Shown: positions 52,536 to 60,962 of the stretch, piece after piece
Layout of the letters: every line of letters begins with the position of its first letter
Position numbering within the stretch: position 1 is the first letter of the stretch
Origin: a virus
IMG/VR virus record: IMGVR_UViG_3300023184_000132
Span: 1-60,962 of that record
Strand: one strand, 5' to 3'
DNA: 60,962 nt
Translations under genes and position numbers: made by a program
The notes under the pieces: model-generated
Database searches by the model: none
Told to the model about the DNA's origin: nothing
The model's input: only the letters and a program-made list of their open reading frames with translations

Positions 52536-52542
52536 CTAAATA
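52536..52542 (+). promoter_or_regulatory. Late-type promoter core CTAAATA before the glycosyltransferase
   Basis: GACTAAATA, identical in its nine bases to the copy before the second long fibre gene. The predicted start is near 52548, upstream of the ATG. Confidence 0.55.
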
Positions 52543-52576
52543 CTAGCGATCCGCCAATTACAATATGGAGAATACA

Positions 52577-53737
52577 ATGGCAAATAGTGATACAGTTGCT
52601 ACTAAAAAAGTTACTTTGGTCATGATTGTTAAAGATGAATCTAGAGTTATTGAGCGTTGCTTGGCATCTGTGTTGCCAGTAATTGATTCTTGGGTCATTG
52701 TAGACACAGGTTCTACTGACGATACAAAAGAAAAGATCAAAAAGTTTTTTGACAATGTAGGAATTCCTGGCGAACTGCACGAAAGTAAATGGGTAAATTT
52801 CGGAACGAATAGAACCGAAGCATTGGAACTTGCCTATAAAACTGATGCAGATTATTGCCTTATGATTGATTCCGACGAAGTTCTTGTGTTTGACACAGGT
52901 TTTGATCCTGACGCATTCAAGCAAAACTTAACTGCCGATCTTTACAATGTGTTTGCGTTTTACGGCAACACTCGGTATCACCGACCACAACTAACATCAA
53001 ACAAAAAGAAGTTTTATTATCGTGGCGTTTTGCACGAGTATGTGGATTGTCACGACACGGTAGAAACTCGTGATTTTGCTAAGGGTTTTACAAATACTCC
53101 TATTCAAGACGGTGCTCGTTCGCAGAATCCTAAAAAATATGCAGACGATGCTGATGCGTTTGAAGAAGCACTCAAGGGAGAAGTTGATCCAAAAGACTTT
53201 AACCGTTACCATTTCTATATGGCACAGTCTTATCGAGATTCTCAGCAATGGGAAAAGTCTCTTGAAGCCTACACCAAACGAGCACAACTTGGTGGATGGA
53301 ACGAAGAGGTGTTCTACAGTCTTTTTCAAGTTGGTCGAATCCGAGAAATTTTAAAGCACAGTATTGATGATATTGTTGCTGCGTACTTTCAAGCATTTCA
53401 AGCAGCTCCGTGGCGTGCTGAGAGTCTTTGGGGTGCTGCTAGAATTTGTCGCTTGTCTGGTCGGTTTGACCAAGCATATCGTTTCTCCAAGCAAGCAATG
53501 AAAATTAAATATCCAGAAGGTGCTTTGTTTGTGGCACAACCTGTGTACGATTGGATGATTTTAGACGAGTTTTCCATTGCTGCATATTGGACAGAAAACT
53601 TCCGAGAGGCTCGTGCTGCGTCCATGAAGTTGCTGCAGGACGGAAAATGCCCACCAGATCAAAAGGAAAGAATTGAAGCAAATCTTAAATTTGCTACCGA
53701 AGGGGTAGTAAATCAAAGCGAAGTCGTTCTGAGTTGA
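52577..53737 (+). CDS. Family 2 glycosyltransferase with TPR-like C-terminal half
   Basis: A 386-aa protein. I choose ATG at 52577 because GGAG (52567-52570) precedes it; ATG 52565 is the alternative. Residues 10-110 are a GT-A fold: TLVMIVKDESRVIERCLASV, then IVDTGSTDDTKE for nucleotide binding, and YCLMIDSDEVL with the metal-binding D-x-D. Residues about 205-370 resemble TPR helical repeats (FYMAQSYRDSQQWEKSLEAY, GRIREIL). Such GT2-TPR proteins glycosylate proteins or surface polysaccharides. Its late-type promoter and its place just before a long fibre gene suggest action on virion proteins; this is inference. Confidence 0.85.
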   Translation: MANSDTVATKKVTLVMIVKDESRVIERCLASVLPVIDSWVIVDTGSTDDTKEKIKKFFDNVGIPGELHESKWVNFGTNRTEALELAYKTDADYCLMIDSDEVLVFDTGFDPDAFKQNLTADLYNVFAFYGNTRYHRPQLTSNKKKFYYRGVLHEYVDCHDTVETRDFAKGFTNTPIQDGARSQNPKKYADDADAFEEALKGEVDPKDFNRYHFYMAQSYRDSQQWEKSLEAYTKRAQLGGWNEEVFYSLFQVGRIREILKHSIDDIVAAYFQAFQAAPWRAESLWGAARICRLSGRFDQAYRFSKQAMKIKYPEGALFVAQPVYDWMILDEFSIAAYWTENFREARAASMKLLQDGKCPPDQKERIEANLKFATEGVVNQSEVVLS

Positions 53738-53765
53738 TTCTTATACTATCTGATTGTTTGGCGGA

Positions 53766-53772
53766 CTAAATA
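53766..53772 (+). promoter_or_regulatory. Late-type promoter core CTAAATA before the second long fibre
   Basis: GACTAAATA again, with predicted start near 53778, then AAAGGA and ATG 53804. It probably drives the fibre-to-gp16 operon. Confidence 0.6.
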
Positions 53773-53803
53773 GTATCACAGGCCCGCAACAAAGGATGGT
53801 ATA

Positions 53804-56800
53804 ATGGCAAATTTTAGATCTAATCGCTTTGGTAGTGTTTATATTCAACCGACCCCTAACGAAGTGGGTCTCAAAGATATTTTTTCACAACCAGGACATT
53901 CGTTTCAGCCCGGCGCTGCTGTATATTTTGAAACCAATGGAAGTTTGCAGCCTGCAATTGCCACTTCTTTATCAAAATCTAGTGTGATTGGTCTTGTTGA
54001 GTCTGTAAACGGAGACAATGTTACAGTAGTATATCAGGGAGAAATTGAATTTGCCGCAGGTGCAACCTCTTCTCTTGTTAATTTTCCCCTACTAACTGGA
54101 AACACTTACTATCTGTCTGCTTCTATTACGGGTGGAATTACCGCAGGGTATTCCACAGATCTGTCTGCAATTATCAAACCTTTGATGATTCCTTCAGGTG
54201 GGTACAAAGGCGTTGTTATAAATTCCTTACCCCTGTCTTCTACTCCTTTTATAACTTTATTTACTCCTGTAGGCAGTCTTGTTCCGTATGTTGGAGCAGG
54301 ATCAAACTTGCCAGGAGGTTGGTTACTGTGTGTTGGTGATGCTTTAAAGAAAACTTCTTCAAATCCTCCGTATGCTGATCTGTACGGCATTATTGGAGAA
54401 AAATACGGAGTCTATGGAATCACCAAAACTTCAACTACTGGATTAACTGCATTCACACAATTTGACAGTTCAGTAGACAGTCCTCCAACAGAAGGGCCAG
54501 GATCTACAAAGAATCACTATATTGAACCTAATGATATTTTTAAAATGGTTTGGGGATCAAACCAATCTGTGGTTCAAGCGTATTCTGCCACAGGAACAAC
54601 AAATAATGTTACTTTTAAGTTTTTATCTGCTATTACAGGAAGCACTTCGTTTAATTCTTTAGGAGTTGGAACTGAATTTGTACTAAAGTCTCTTGTTGCA
54701 GGAGAAGCAGCTGGTTACACCTCAGGAAAATTCTTTATTCCTGATCTTCGTGGTCGTATGGCAATAGGTGCAGGAACTGGACGAGGATTGTCTACTAGAA
54801 CCTTAGGTGATTTCGGTGGAGAAGAATCTCATGTATTGTCTGTGTCGGAAATTCCTTCACATTCACACACTATACCAATTCTTAATTCTTTAGGAATTTC
54901 TGGTAGTGCTTCCTATATGCTTAATGGATCAACTGGCGGAACTCTTCAAGCAACACTATCCTCCTATCCTCAAACTGTACTTCCTGTTACAAGTGTAACA
55001 GGTGGTGCAAATGCACACCAAAATATGTCTCCATTCATGGCAACAAATTGGCTTATTCGTTACCGAAACAATACAGGTATGGCAGGTATTGAAACCGGCC
55101 CTCGTGGAGCGCAAGGAACTACAGGATCTACTGGTGCTCGTGGTACTACAGGCGCAACAGGAGTTCGTGGAGCAACTGGCTACGCATTGGGTGCGTTGCA
55201 CTACTCTTACAGCAGTGTAATCAATCCTTCTCCTGGTTATTTTACTAGATATACCACCACTGCAACCAACCCTGACGGAAGTCTTTCTTTTTCTGACAAT
55301 ATGGTGCTGAGTGCAGAAGAGTATTACGGAACCGGCGTAGGAGCCTATATTTCTGCGTCCATGAGCAATACAAACTCTCAAAGAAATTGTCTTGCTATAG
55401 TAAGATCTTTGAAAAATCCTAGCAATTACGCAAGAGTGTACTCTTTGCAATCTCCGTATACTGTGGTTAATGTTACAGGGCCTTCTGTTATACCCACAAC
55501 AGGAACTGATACACAAGCACCACAAGCATTGTTTGTTGCAGGAAATACCTTGACATATTACCGATTACCTATAAATGAAGTTCTTGCAACTCAAGGCACA
55601 GAGATTGAAGGAGAAATGTATTCGGTTATTCTTATTCCTAGTGCAAACGATGGAGTAAAGGGTGCTACAGGTGCTACTGGTGCAAAGGGTGCAACAGGAA
55701 CTAACGGAGTAAGTATTGGTGCACTTACTTATTACTATGGTGCTGATTTTGGTCTTGATCGTACAAGTAACGATGGGTTTTTAGAGGCATGGAACGGCTT
55801 TTGGAATTTTTCTTCTAAAGACTACTATGGAGTAGACACATCAGGAGTATTGTCTACTATAGGCAGTGAAAATGTAACCTTGGATGCCGCTGGAAATCAG
55901 GTAGCAAAACAAGATAAAGCAGTTCAGATGACTGTTAGAAGTGTTTCTGACAATTCGTATATTGGACAATTTTATCTTGACGGAACATATAGTACCACCG
56001 CGTTAGGCTCAGGAGTTACTGCATACGCAATGACATCTCCTTTTAGTCTAGGATCAATTCCAGAGGGTTCTGCAGGCGGATTGGTGTCTGGACAGTTGTA
56101 TTCGGTACACCTGACTCCACTTTCAATTCCTCCTTCTGGTTTTGTGGAAAAAACCAGTATTAAAACTGTTTACATAACTGCAGACGGTGGTGAAGTTCCT
56201 GAACTGTATATTGATACTGACGGTGCTGTAGTGGCAGATCGAGGTTCAACAGTTAATAAAACTCAACCTTATGGAGTGTCTACCAACAGCGACCTTCCAA
56301 CATCATCAGCATATCTGTTCTCTTCTATGCAAGGAACTTACAACAAAGAATTCCCTAATGAAACTGACCCTGTACACCCACTGGCAACTATTAAGAGTAA
56401 TTTTATCTATTCTATGCAATTGACTTCTCAACCTTGCGGAGGTAATTGTCAGGGAGCAAGTGGATACATTGACTTGTGTTCTGTGGTTCGAGATGTGAAT
56501 ATGAGTAATTATTTTACTCCTCCCACCGAAACAAACATTGGTCTTGTAAAAAATGGTGCAAACACGGTATTTCAGTCAGATGTTTCTCATGTAGTAGACG
56601 GATGTAGTGTTAATGTATTTGGTTACACAGGTTCTTATTTTACAAAAATCCCTGTTGGCATTTCTGCAAATTATTTAAACAATTCTTTGGGTAACACAGG
56701 AAGAAACACTCTTGCTATTGATGTTTACATGAATGTAAATAATATTGTGGTAGGCAACTATATCGGTATTCGTCCAGAGTATTTCACTCTTGCCTTGACA

Positions 56801-57832
56801 GGATCTGCTACAGGACACCAATCTCTTTCAGGAGTCTACAAAGTAAGTTCAGTTACAGGAGATTCGGTACGAGTATACACTCCAATTCCTTTTGGTGCTA
56901 GTGGTTCAAACATTTTCACAGGTTACATTACTGGTGGAATAAGTGGTAATTTTAATCAAGTGGATGTGTACACGGTATCCATGAACTTCCGAGACTGTAG
57001 TGGATACATTGTAAATTCTGGCGATTTAACTCTAGGGTTGTCTTCTCACGGACTTCCGTTTGTGGTGTCGTTTGAAGGTATGACTGCAAGTAGTCAAGCA
57101 GCAAAAGCAGTTATGGCTGTAAAGTCGGGTCATGTTGTTGTGGGTGAAGACATGGCATTCTACGGATGGCCTGCCTATGGAGCAGCATTGTTTGCTGACA
57201 GCGGAGGAACTATCAATGCCTATTCTCCAAAAATTTCACAAAATGCTGTTGGTGTTCACGCAACCAACAATTCTCAAATTAAATTGAAAAATCCTGTAAT
57301 TTCTTCCAACACCTTTGGTTTGTATTCTCGTAATGGTGGTATTATTCAAACCACAGGCTTAAAGGTAGACCGAGCAATCACCTTGATGGCAAATAATTCT
57401 GCAATCGGCCTTGTTTACGATGCAGCTCTTAAAATTGAAGACTCAAAGTCACACATAATGTCTAGTGGTTATCAGGCAGGATTTTATTTTGGAGGAAGTT
57501 CTGAGTTTACTATTAGGGGTGGTGACGATGATTTAGGCCTTAGTGGTGCTACAGGATTGTCAAATACCTGTGGTGGTTCAACAGGAGGCCTAACTGGTGC
57601 AACAGGAGGAAACGGTTTCCTTATTGGTGCTCCTGGTTCTGTTGGAAGAGCCACTCTTTTATTTGGTACAGGAACTATGTCTGTTAATGTTACTGGTCCC
57701 GTTGCGTTTAAAGCGTCTTCAAGAAACTCAGCTACGCAAATTATACAGGCAAGAAACAGTTTAACTCCTAGTTCTGCATTTTCAGATTTAGGAATACAAC
57801 CACCACCAACAGCACCATTTAATCCACAATAA
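53804..57832 (+). CDS. Long tail fibre/adhesin with collar domain, collagen-like stretches and beta-helix
   Basis: A 1342-aa protein. Residues 1-150 are beta-rich (FGSVYIQPTPNEVGLKDIF) and may be the attachment part. A tail collar domain spans about 155-415 (VGSLVPYVGAGSNLPGGWLL, FFIPDLRGRMAIGAGTG-like sequence, SHSHTIP metal-type histidines, NWLIRYRN end). Short collagen-like stretches lie near 428-457 (GAQGTTGSTGARG) and 615-640 ([13 protein letters not shown]). Residues about 1065-1230 look like a right-handed parallel beta-helix (GVHATNNSQIKLKNPVISSN), as in depolymerase-type spikes. It shares collar and collagen modules with the 1723-aa fibre on the other strand. No catalytic residues are recognised. 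Confidence 0.83.
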   Translation: MANFRSNRFGSVYIQPTPNEVGLKDIFSQPGHSFQPGAAVYFETNGSLQPAIATSLSKSSVIGLVESVNGDNVTVVYQGEIEFAAGATSSLVNFPLLTGNTYYLSASITGGITAGYSTDLSAIIKPLMIPSGGYKGVVINSLPLSSTPFITLFTPVGSLVPYVGAGSNLPGGWLLCVGDALKKTSSNPPYADLYGIIGEKYGVYGITKTSTTGLTAFTQFDSSVDSPPTEGPGSTKNHYIEPNDIFKMVWGSNQSVVQAYSATGTTNNVTFKFLSAITGSTSFNSLGVGTEFVLKSLVAGEAAGYTSGKFFIPDLRGRMAIGAGTGRGLSTRTLGDFGGEESHVLSVSEIPSHSHTIPILNSLGISGSASYMLNGSTGGTLQATLSSYPQTVLPVTSVTGGANAHQNMSPFMATNWLIRYRNNTGMAGIETGPRGAQGTTGSTGARGTTGATGVRGATGYALGALHYSYSSVINPSPGYFTRYTTTATNPDGSLSFSDNMVLSAEEYYGTGVGAYISASMSNTNSQRNCLAIVRSLKNPSNYARVYSLQSPYTVVNVTGPSVIPTTGTDTQAPQALFVAGNTLTYYRLPINEVLATQGTEIEGEMYSVILIPSANDGVKGATGATGAKGATGTNGVSIGALTYYYGADFGLDRTSNDGFLEAWNGFWNFSSKDYYGVDTSGVLSTIGSENVTLDAAGNQVAKQDKAVQMTVRSVSDNSYIGQFYLDGTYSTTALGSGVTAYAMTSPFSLGSIPEGSAGGLVSGQLYSVHLTPLSIPPSGFVEKTSIKTVYITADGGEVPELYIDTDGAVVADRGSTVNKTQPYGVSTNSDLPTSSAYLFSSMQGTYNKEFPNETDPVHPLATIKSNFIYSMQLTSQPCGGNCQGASGYIDLCSVVRDVNMSNYFTPPTETNIGLVKNGANTVFQSDVSHVVDGCSVNVFGYTGSYFTKIPVGISANYLNNSLGNTGRNTLAIDVYMNVNNIVVGNYIGIRPEYFTLALTGSATGHQSLSGVYKVSSVTGDSVRVYTPIPFGASGSNIFTGYITGGISGNFNQVDVYTVSMNFRDCSGYIVNSGDLTLGLSSHGLPFVVSFEGMTASSQAAKAVMAVKSGHVVVGEDMAFYGWPAYGAALFADSGGTINAYSPKISQNAVGVHATNNSQIKLKNPVISSNTFGLYSRNGGIIQTTGLKVDRAITLMANNSAIGLVYDAALKIEDSKSHIMSSGYQAGFYFGGSSEFTIRGGDDDLGLSGATGLSNTCGGSTGGLTGATGGNGFLIGAPGSVGRATLLFGTGTMSVNVTGPVAFKASSRNSATQIIQARNSLTPSSAFSDLGIQPPPTAPFNPQ

Positions 57833-57848
57833 GTGAAAAGGAAATACT

Positions 57849-58343
57849 ATGAGATTTGAAAGACTTGAATCGGGTGACTTTACTGTAAACGGAACATTGG
57901 TTAAGAAAAATATATTTTTAACTCTTGAGCCAAATTATTCTGAACCATTGGACACTATTCATTTTCGGTATGATCAAGGGGTAGGAAGAACTGTTACTAC
58001 AAACACCAAGCAGTACAAAATTGCTGGTGTGTGGGAAGAAGGAGAGCGATACTTTCGTCGTTTACACGATTTGAAACGAGCAAACATATTAACAGAAAAC
58101 GAAGAAACTGAAGAAGAGTGTGAAACCGAGGTTAAACCTGCCTCGTACCGACAAGCAAGAAAAAATGAGTATCCGCCACTTTCTGATCTTATTGTTGCTC
58201 TTTGGGAAAATTTAATTGAAAAGAAAACAAAAAAAGAATCAGGCGTTGACAGTATACAAAAATTAAGAAAAGAAGTAAAGTCTAAATACTCTTTGGAGAA
58301 CAAGAAAAATGCCATCAGTCAGGACGAGACAGAAACTAATTGA
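57849..58343 (+). CDS. Fibre-associated or XkdW-like phage protein
   Basis: A 164-aa protein. The first 70 residues are beta-rich (FTVNGTLVKKNIFLTLEPNY). The C-terminal half (YRQARKNEYPPLSDLIVALW, then VDSIQKLRKEVKSKYSLE) follows the pattern of small proteins downstream of phage fibre genes, in which a 'R...YP.l.dqldaLw' motif precedes a helical tail (XkdW or DUF4376-like). They may aid fibre assembly. It overlaps gp13 by 35 bases in another frame. Confidence 0.6.
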   Translation: MRFERLESGDFTVNGTLVKKNIFLTLEPNYSEPLDTIHFRYDQGVGRTVTTNTKQYKIAGVWEEGERYFRRLHDLKRANILTENEETEEECETEVKPASYRQARKNEYPPLSDLIVALWENLIEKKTKKESGVDSIQKLRKEVKSKYSLENKKNAISQDETETN

Positions 58344-59124
58344 TTATTCGTTGCGAGCATTGGGTTCGCCAGTAATAGAGGTAAATGTTGACGACGATCA
58401 AGTACAGGATCGTGTAGACGATGCTATTCGTTTCTTTTCAGAATATCACTTTGATGGTGTAGAAAAGGTGTATCTTAAATATGCAATTCAAGAAGAAGAT
58501 ATTGTAAACAAATCTATTACTATTCGTGCAGACAATCCTGGTTTCCTGCTGTCAGATAGACTCACGGCAAATTCAGAAGATCCAACTGCTGCCGATATTA
58601 TGTTGGAAGATTTGATTACCAGTGTCACCAAAATATTTCATATTACTCAGCAGTCTATGGGCATGTTTGATATTCGATATCAATACGCACTAAACGATTT
58701 ATACACCTTTGGAACTATTGATTTGGTGCAGTACGATTTAACACAGCAATACCTGTCGTTGCTTAGTCAATACTTGTCTCCTGAAAAAATGGTGAATTTT
58801 AGTCGAGTAACTAATAAATTAAAGATTCAAATGGATTGGAAATTGGCAATGCCTGGTCAATATTTTATTATTGAAGCATACCGTATTCTTGATCCTAGAA
58901 TCTACACAGAAATTTACGAAGACCGTATGCTTAAAAAGTATCTTACTGCACTAATCAAAAGACAGTGGGGAATCAATCTAAGCAAATACAACGGAATAAA
59001 ATTGCCAGGAGACATCACTTTCAATGGTGATAAACTGGTAACTGAATCTAGTACAGAAATAGATAGTATAGAAAAAGATATTATTGCAAAATACGAATTG
59101 CCAACAGACTTTATGATGGGTTAA
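58309..59124 (+). CDS. 13: Neck protein gp13
   Basis: A 271-aa protein of the head-to-tail connector; T4 gp13 is 309 aa. The opening SVRTRQKLIDYSLRALGSPV, then VNVDDDQVQDRVDDAIRFFS and YRILDPRIYTEIYEDRMLKK is diagnostic. ATG 58309 has GGAG upstream and starts within the preceding gene. It is followed by gp14 and gp15 in T4 order. Confidence 0.94.
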   Translation: MPSVRTRQKLIDYSLRALGSPVIEVNVDDDQVQDRVDDAIRFFSEYHFDGVEKVYLKYAIQEEDIVNKSITIRADNPGFLLSDRLTANSEDPTAADIMLEDLITSVTKIFHITQQSMGMFDIRYQYALNDLYTFGTIDLVQYDLTQQYLSLLSQYLSPEKMVNFSRVTNKLKIQMDWKLAMPGQYFIIEAYRILDPRIYTEIYEDRMLKKYLTALIKRQWGINLSKYNGIKLPGDITFNGDKLVTESSTEIDSIEKDIIAKYELPTDFMMG

Positions 59125-59134
59125 GGAGCAAAAA

Positions 59135-60016
59135 TTGGCACTTAATCCATATTTTAACAAATTTAAAAACCTACCAGAACAAAATTTAATTGAAGATCTC
59201 ACTATTGAGGCAATTAAAATTCACGGTATGGAAATGTATTACTTACCCCGAACCATGATTCGGAAAGATGATTTCTTTGGAGAAGCACCGTACTCACGAT
59301 TTGCTTCTTTTAAAATGATTGAGATGTATATGGATACCACCACTGCATTTGAGGGTGGTGATACTTTCACAAAATTTGGATTTGAAGTTCGTGATAGTGT
59401 TAAATTTACTGCATCTCGAAAAAGATTTAAACGAGAAACTGGCATGGAAAGACCGATGGAAGGAGATTTGTTATATCTTCCTCTTAATCGTGGTCTGTTT
59501 GAGATAAAATTTGTAGAGCATGAAAATCCTTTTTACTCGTTAGGAAAATTACTTTCGTTTCAAATGACTTGCGAGCTGTTTCAATACAGCGAAGAAAAGA
59601 TGGACACCGGCATTCCTGAGATTGATGTTGTGGAGGAAGAAGCTGGTTATAGTATTACCCTTTCTTTAGGAGCAACAAGTGGAACAGGAATTTTTGGAAA
59701 AGGCGATACAGTATACCAATACTCGAACGGATCGGTTACGGGATCGGTGGAAAGCGCGAATGCTAAAGCGACCGTTCTCTCGTATGACAGTAGCATCCCA
59801 ACTACTGTTGTTGTCACTGATATATTTGGTGAGTGGAAATTATCAGACACGACGACGCAAGTCTATGTGACAAAATCTGACAATACTGCTTACAAAGTAG
59901 TCACAGGAATTAACGATAAGTTTGGCACAAACATAGACGATTCTAACGCACAGATACAGGAAGAAGCAGAGCAATATCTGAATTTCACTGAAAAGCATCC
60001 GTTTGGAGAACCATAA
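59135..60016 (+). CDS. 14: Neck protein gp14, TTG start
   Basis: A 293-aa protein that with gp13 seals the head and connects the tail; T4 gp14 is 256 aa. NPYFNKFKNLPEQNLIEDLT, then IHGMEMYYLPRT and DDFFGEAPYSRF are family hallmarks. The start is TTG 59135 with AAGGAG upstream. A beta-rich insertion (near 180-265) accounts for the extra length. It overlaps gp15 as TAATG. Confidence 0.94.
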   Translation: MALNPYFNKFKNLPEQNLIEDLTIEAIKIHGMEMYYLPRTMIRKDDFFGEAPYSRFASFKMIEMYMDTTTAFEGGDTFTKFGFEVRDSVKFTASRKRFKRETGMERPMEGDLLYLPLNRGLFEIKFVEHENPFYSLGKLLSFQMTCELFQYSEEKMDTGIPEIDVVEEEAGYSITLSLGATSGTGIFGKGDTVYQYSNGSVTGSVESANAKATVLSYDSSIPTTVVVTDIFGEWKLSDTTTQVYVTKSDNTAYKVVTGINDKFGTNIDDSNAQIQEEAEQYLNFTEKHPFGEP

Positions 60017-60792
60017 TGTTTGAACATTTCTACCACCAAACTATCAGAAAGGTTGTTGTAGCATTTGGTTCTATATTCAACGACATCTATATTTCTCGTT
60101 TGGATAGTTCCAATACAGAAGTAGAACGAATAAAAGTTCCAATTAGTTACGGACCACAGCAAAAATTTATTCGACGACTGTCTCGTATCGGAACAGATTT
60201 TGATGCCAATAAAGTTAAGATTGAAAGTTATCTTCCAAGATTGTCGTTTGAAATTTCTACACTATCATATGATCCTAATAGAAAATTAAACACAATGAAT
60301 AGAACTATTTCCTACAAAAATGCGTCCACTATCAAGACTCGTTACGAAAAAGTTCCCTATAACATGGATTTAAGTCTAGGAATAATGACAAAAAATACTG
60401 AGGATGCTCTGCAGATCATTGAACAGATCCTTCCCTATTTTCAACCAGAGTACACAATCTCTATTAAAATGAACGAGATTGATCAGAATGTAAATATTCC
60501 TATTGTATTCAAGAATTGTAGTATCGGTGAAGGAGACGATGGGTCTTACGGAAACTATGACACAAGAAAACTGACTTACGCAACACTATCTTTTAGTTCA
60601 AAATTATATCTTTACGGCCCAATTCAAGAATCTGGTATCATTCTTAATACTGCTGGTATAAATCTTATTGATATGAATAGTGGGTTGACTGCTGCCAATA
60701 TTAATGTGTATCCAAACACAGGAGTTACTGCGGGAAACTATGTGCCAGCTGGGCCAACTGCTCAAACTGTGATTACAGAATATCCGTTATGA
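60016..60792 (+). CDS. 15: Tail terminator/sheath stabiliser gp15
   Basis: A 258-aa protein that caps the tail and sheath at the head-proximal end; T4 gp15 is 272 aa. The opening MFEHFYHQTIRKVVVAFGS, then FNDIYISRLD and VPISYGPQQKFIRRL is diagnostic, with SFEISTLSYDPNRKLNTM next. The C-terminal tail (after LYLYGPIQES) is variable. Confidence 0.95.
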   Translation: MFEHFYHQTIRKVVVAFGSIFNDIYISRLDSSNTEVERIKVPISYGPQQKFIRRLSRIGTDFDANKVKIESYLPRLSFEISTLSYDPNRKLNTMNRTISYKNASTIKTRYEKVPYNMDLSLGIMTKNTEDALQIIEQILPYFQPEYTISIKMNEIDQNVNIPIVFKNCSIGEGDDGSYGNYDTRKLTYATLSFSSKLYLYGPIQESGIILNTAGINLIDMNSGLTAANINVYPNTGVTAGNYVPAGPTAQTVITEYPL

Positions 60793-60807
60793 AAATAGGA
60801 GTATATT

Positions 60808-60962
60808 ATGGGTGGTGATTCAAAAATTGATGCAAATTTAAATAATGCTATATTTGGTGATCCTTTGCCTGAACCAAAGGGAAAGATGATAGAACCTGTC
60901 CGAATTGCCGTAGCATCCTCGGTAACAGGAAGTGCTGATCCAGATAGAGACTATCGGGAAGT
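60808..60962 (+). CDS. 16: Small terminase subunit gp16-like, N-terminus only
   Basis: The first 51 residues are visible before the window ends. ATG 60808 has AGGA eight bases upstream. The sequence MGGDSKIDANLNNAIFGDPL and the later ADPDRDYREV fit the acidic N-terminus and 'dyr.vR' start of the helical core of gp16 in T4-like phages. Position after gp15 is where T4 has gp16, followed by the packaging ATPase gp17. The name rests mainly on position. Confidence 0.6.
   Translation, partial: MGGDSKIDANLNNAIFGDPLPEPKGKMIEPVRIAVASSVTGSADPDRDYRE

Noticed and set aside
1-60962. tRNA genes, integrase or insertion sequences
   Set aside because: No cloverleaf-like segment, integrase, transposase or flanking repeat pattern was seen; gaps between genes are all under 150 bases.

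Overview
The window is part of the genome of a contractile-tailed (myovirus) phage of the broad T4-like group. The evidence is a near-complete T4-type set in recognisable order: baseplate proteins resembling gp53, gp5, gp25, gp6 and gp8, hub and tube genes (gp48, gp54/gp19-type, gp26, gp51, tape measure), neck genes gp13, gp14 and gp15 followed by the start of a gp16-like gene, head-completion gp4, and replication and late-transcription genes gp32, gp59 and gp33. Several families (DUF4815 protein, the protein in the gp7 position, 'MSELKV' short fibres, DUF6433, class II ribonucleotide reductase) are typical of aquatic T4-like phages such as cyanophages and pelagiphages. The AT-rich composition fits that, but no host marker is visible and the host cannot be named.

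Layout: (1) 1-2050, plus strand: 3' part of a B12-dependent ribonucleotide reductase and a RuvC-like resolvase. (2) 2047-41416, minus strand: one very compact 39-kb tail module, read from 41416 downward: gp48-like, gp53, hub, gp5, a structural protein, PAAR tip, a membrane-anchored GAF-like protein, gp25, gp6, a giant 3166-aa protein in the gp7 position, an enlarged gp8-like protein, a DUF4815 protein, then a receptor-recognition cassette of fibre genes (collagen-like/collar protein, short fibres, a double RCC1 propeller protein and two small proteins). Neighbours mostly overlap by ATGA or TAATG, implying translational coupling. (3) 41523-47409, plus: gp4, a conserved protein, a tube-family protein, gp26, gp51, tape measure. 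(4) 47410-50569, minus: gp32, gp59, gp33, a small protein, a RecB-like nuclease, an FmdB-type zinc ribbon and a small protein. (5) 50707-60962, plus: three conserved proteins of unknown function, a glycosyltransferase, a second long fibre, then gp13, gp14, gp15 and the start of gp16.

Regulation: sigma70-type early promoters diverge from 50642-50700 and share a palindromic -35 region. T4-type late promoter cores (TATAAATA or CTAAATA) sit before gp4, gp48, gp26, the DUF6433 gene, the glycosyltransferase and the second fibre. The gp32 leader carries three TAATAC hexamers and a hairpin.

The most unusual content is in the tail. The 3166-aa protein has an approximately 800-residue cysteine array (about 157 Cys by hand count) made of 14 tandem 'DCxGCSG' units and 7 tandem six-cysteine units. 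Related Cys-rich blocks occur in two other tail proteins, one inserted inside a collar domain. One of those proteins also has a collagen-like rod with a GPCC element, and the other carries two seven-repeat RCC1 sets spliced into a short-fibre scaffold. Together these suggest a disulfide-rigidified or metal-binding adhesion apparatus that I do not recognise from characterised phages. gp4 also appears to start at a non-canonical ATC codon.
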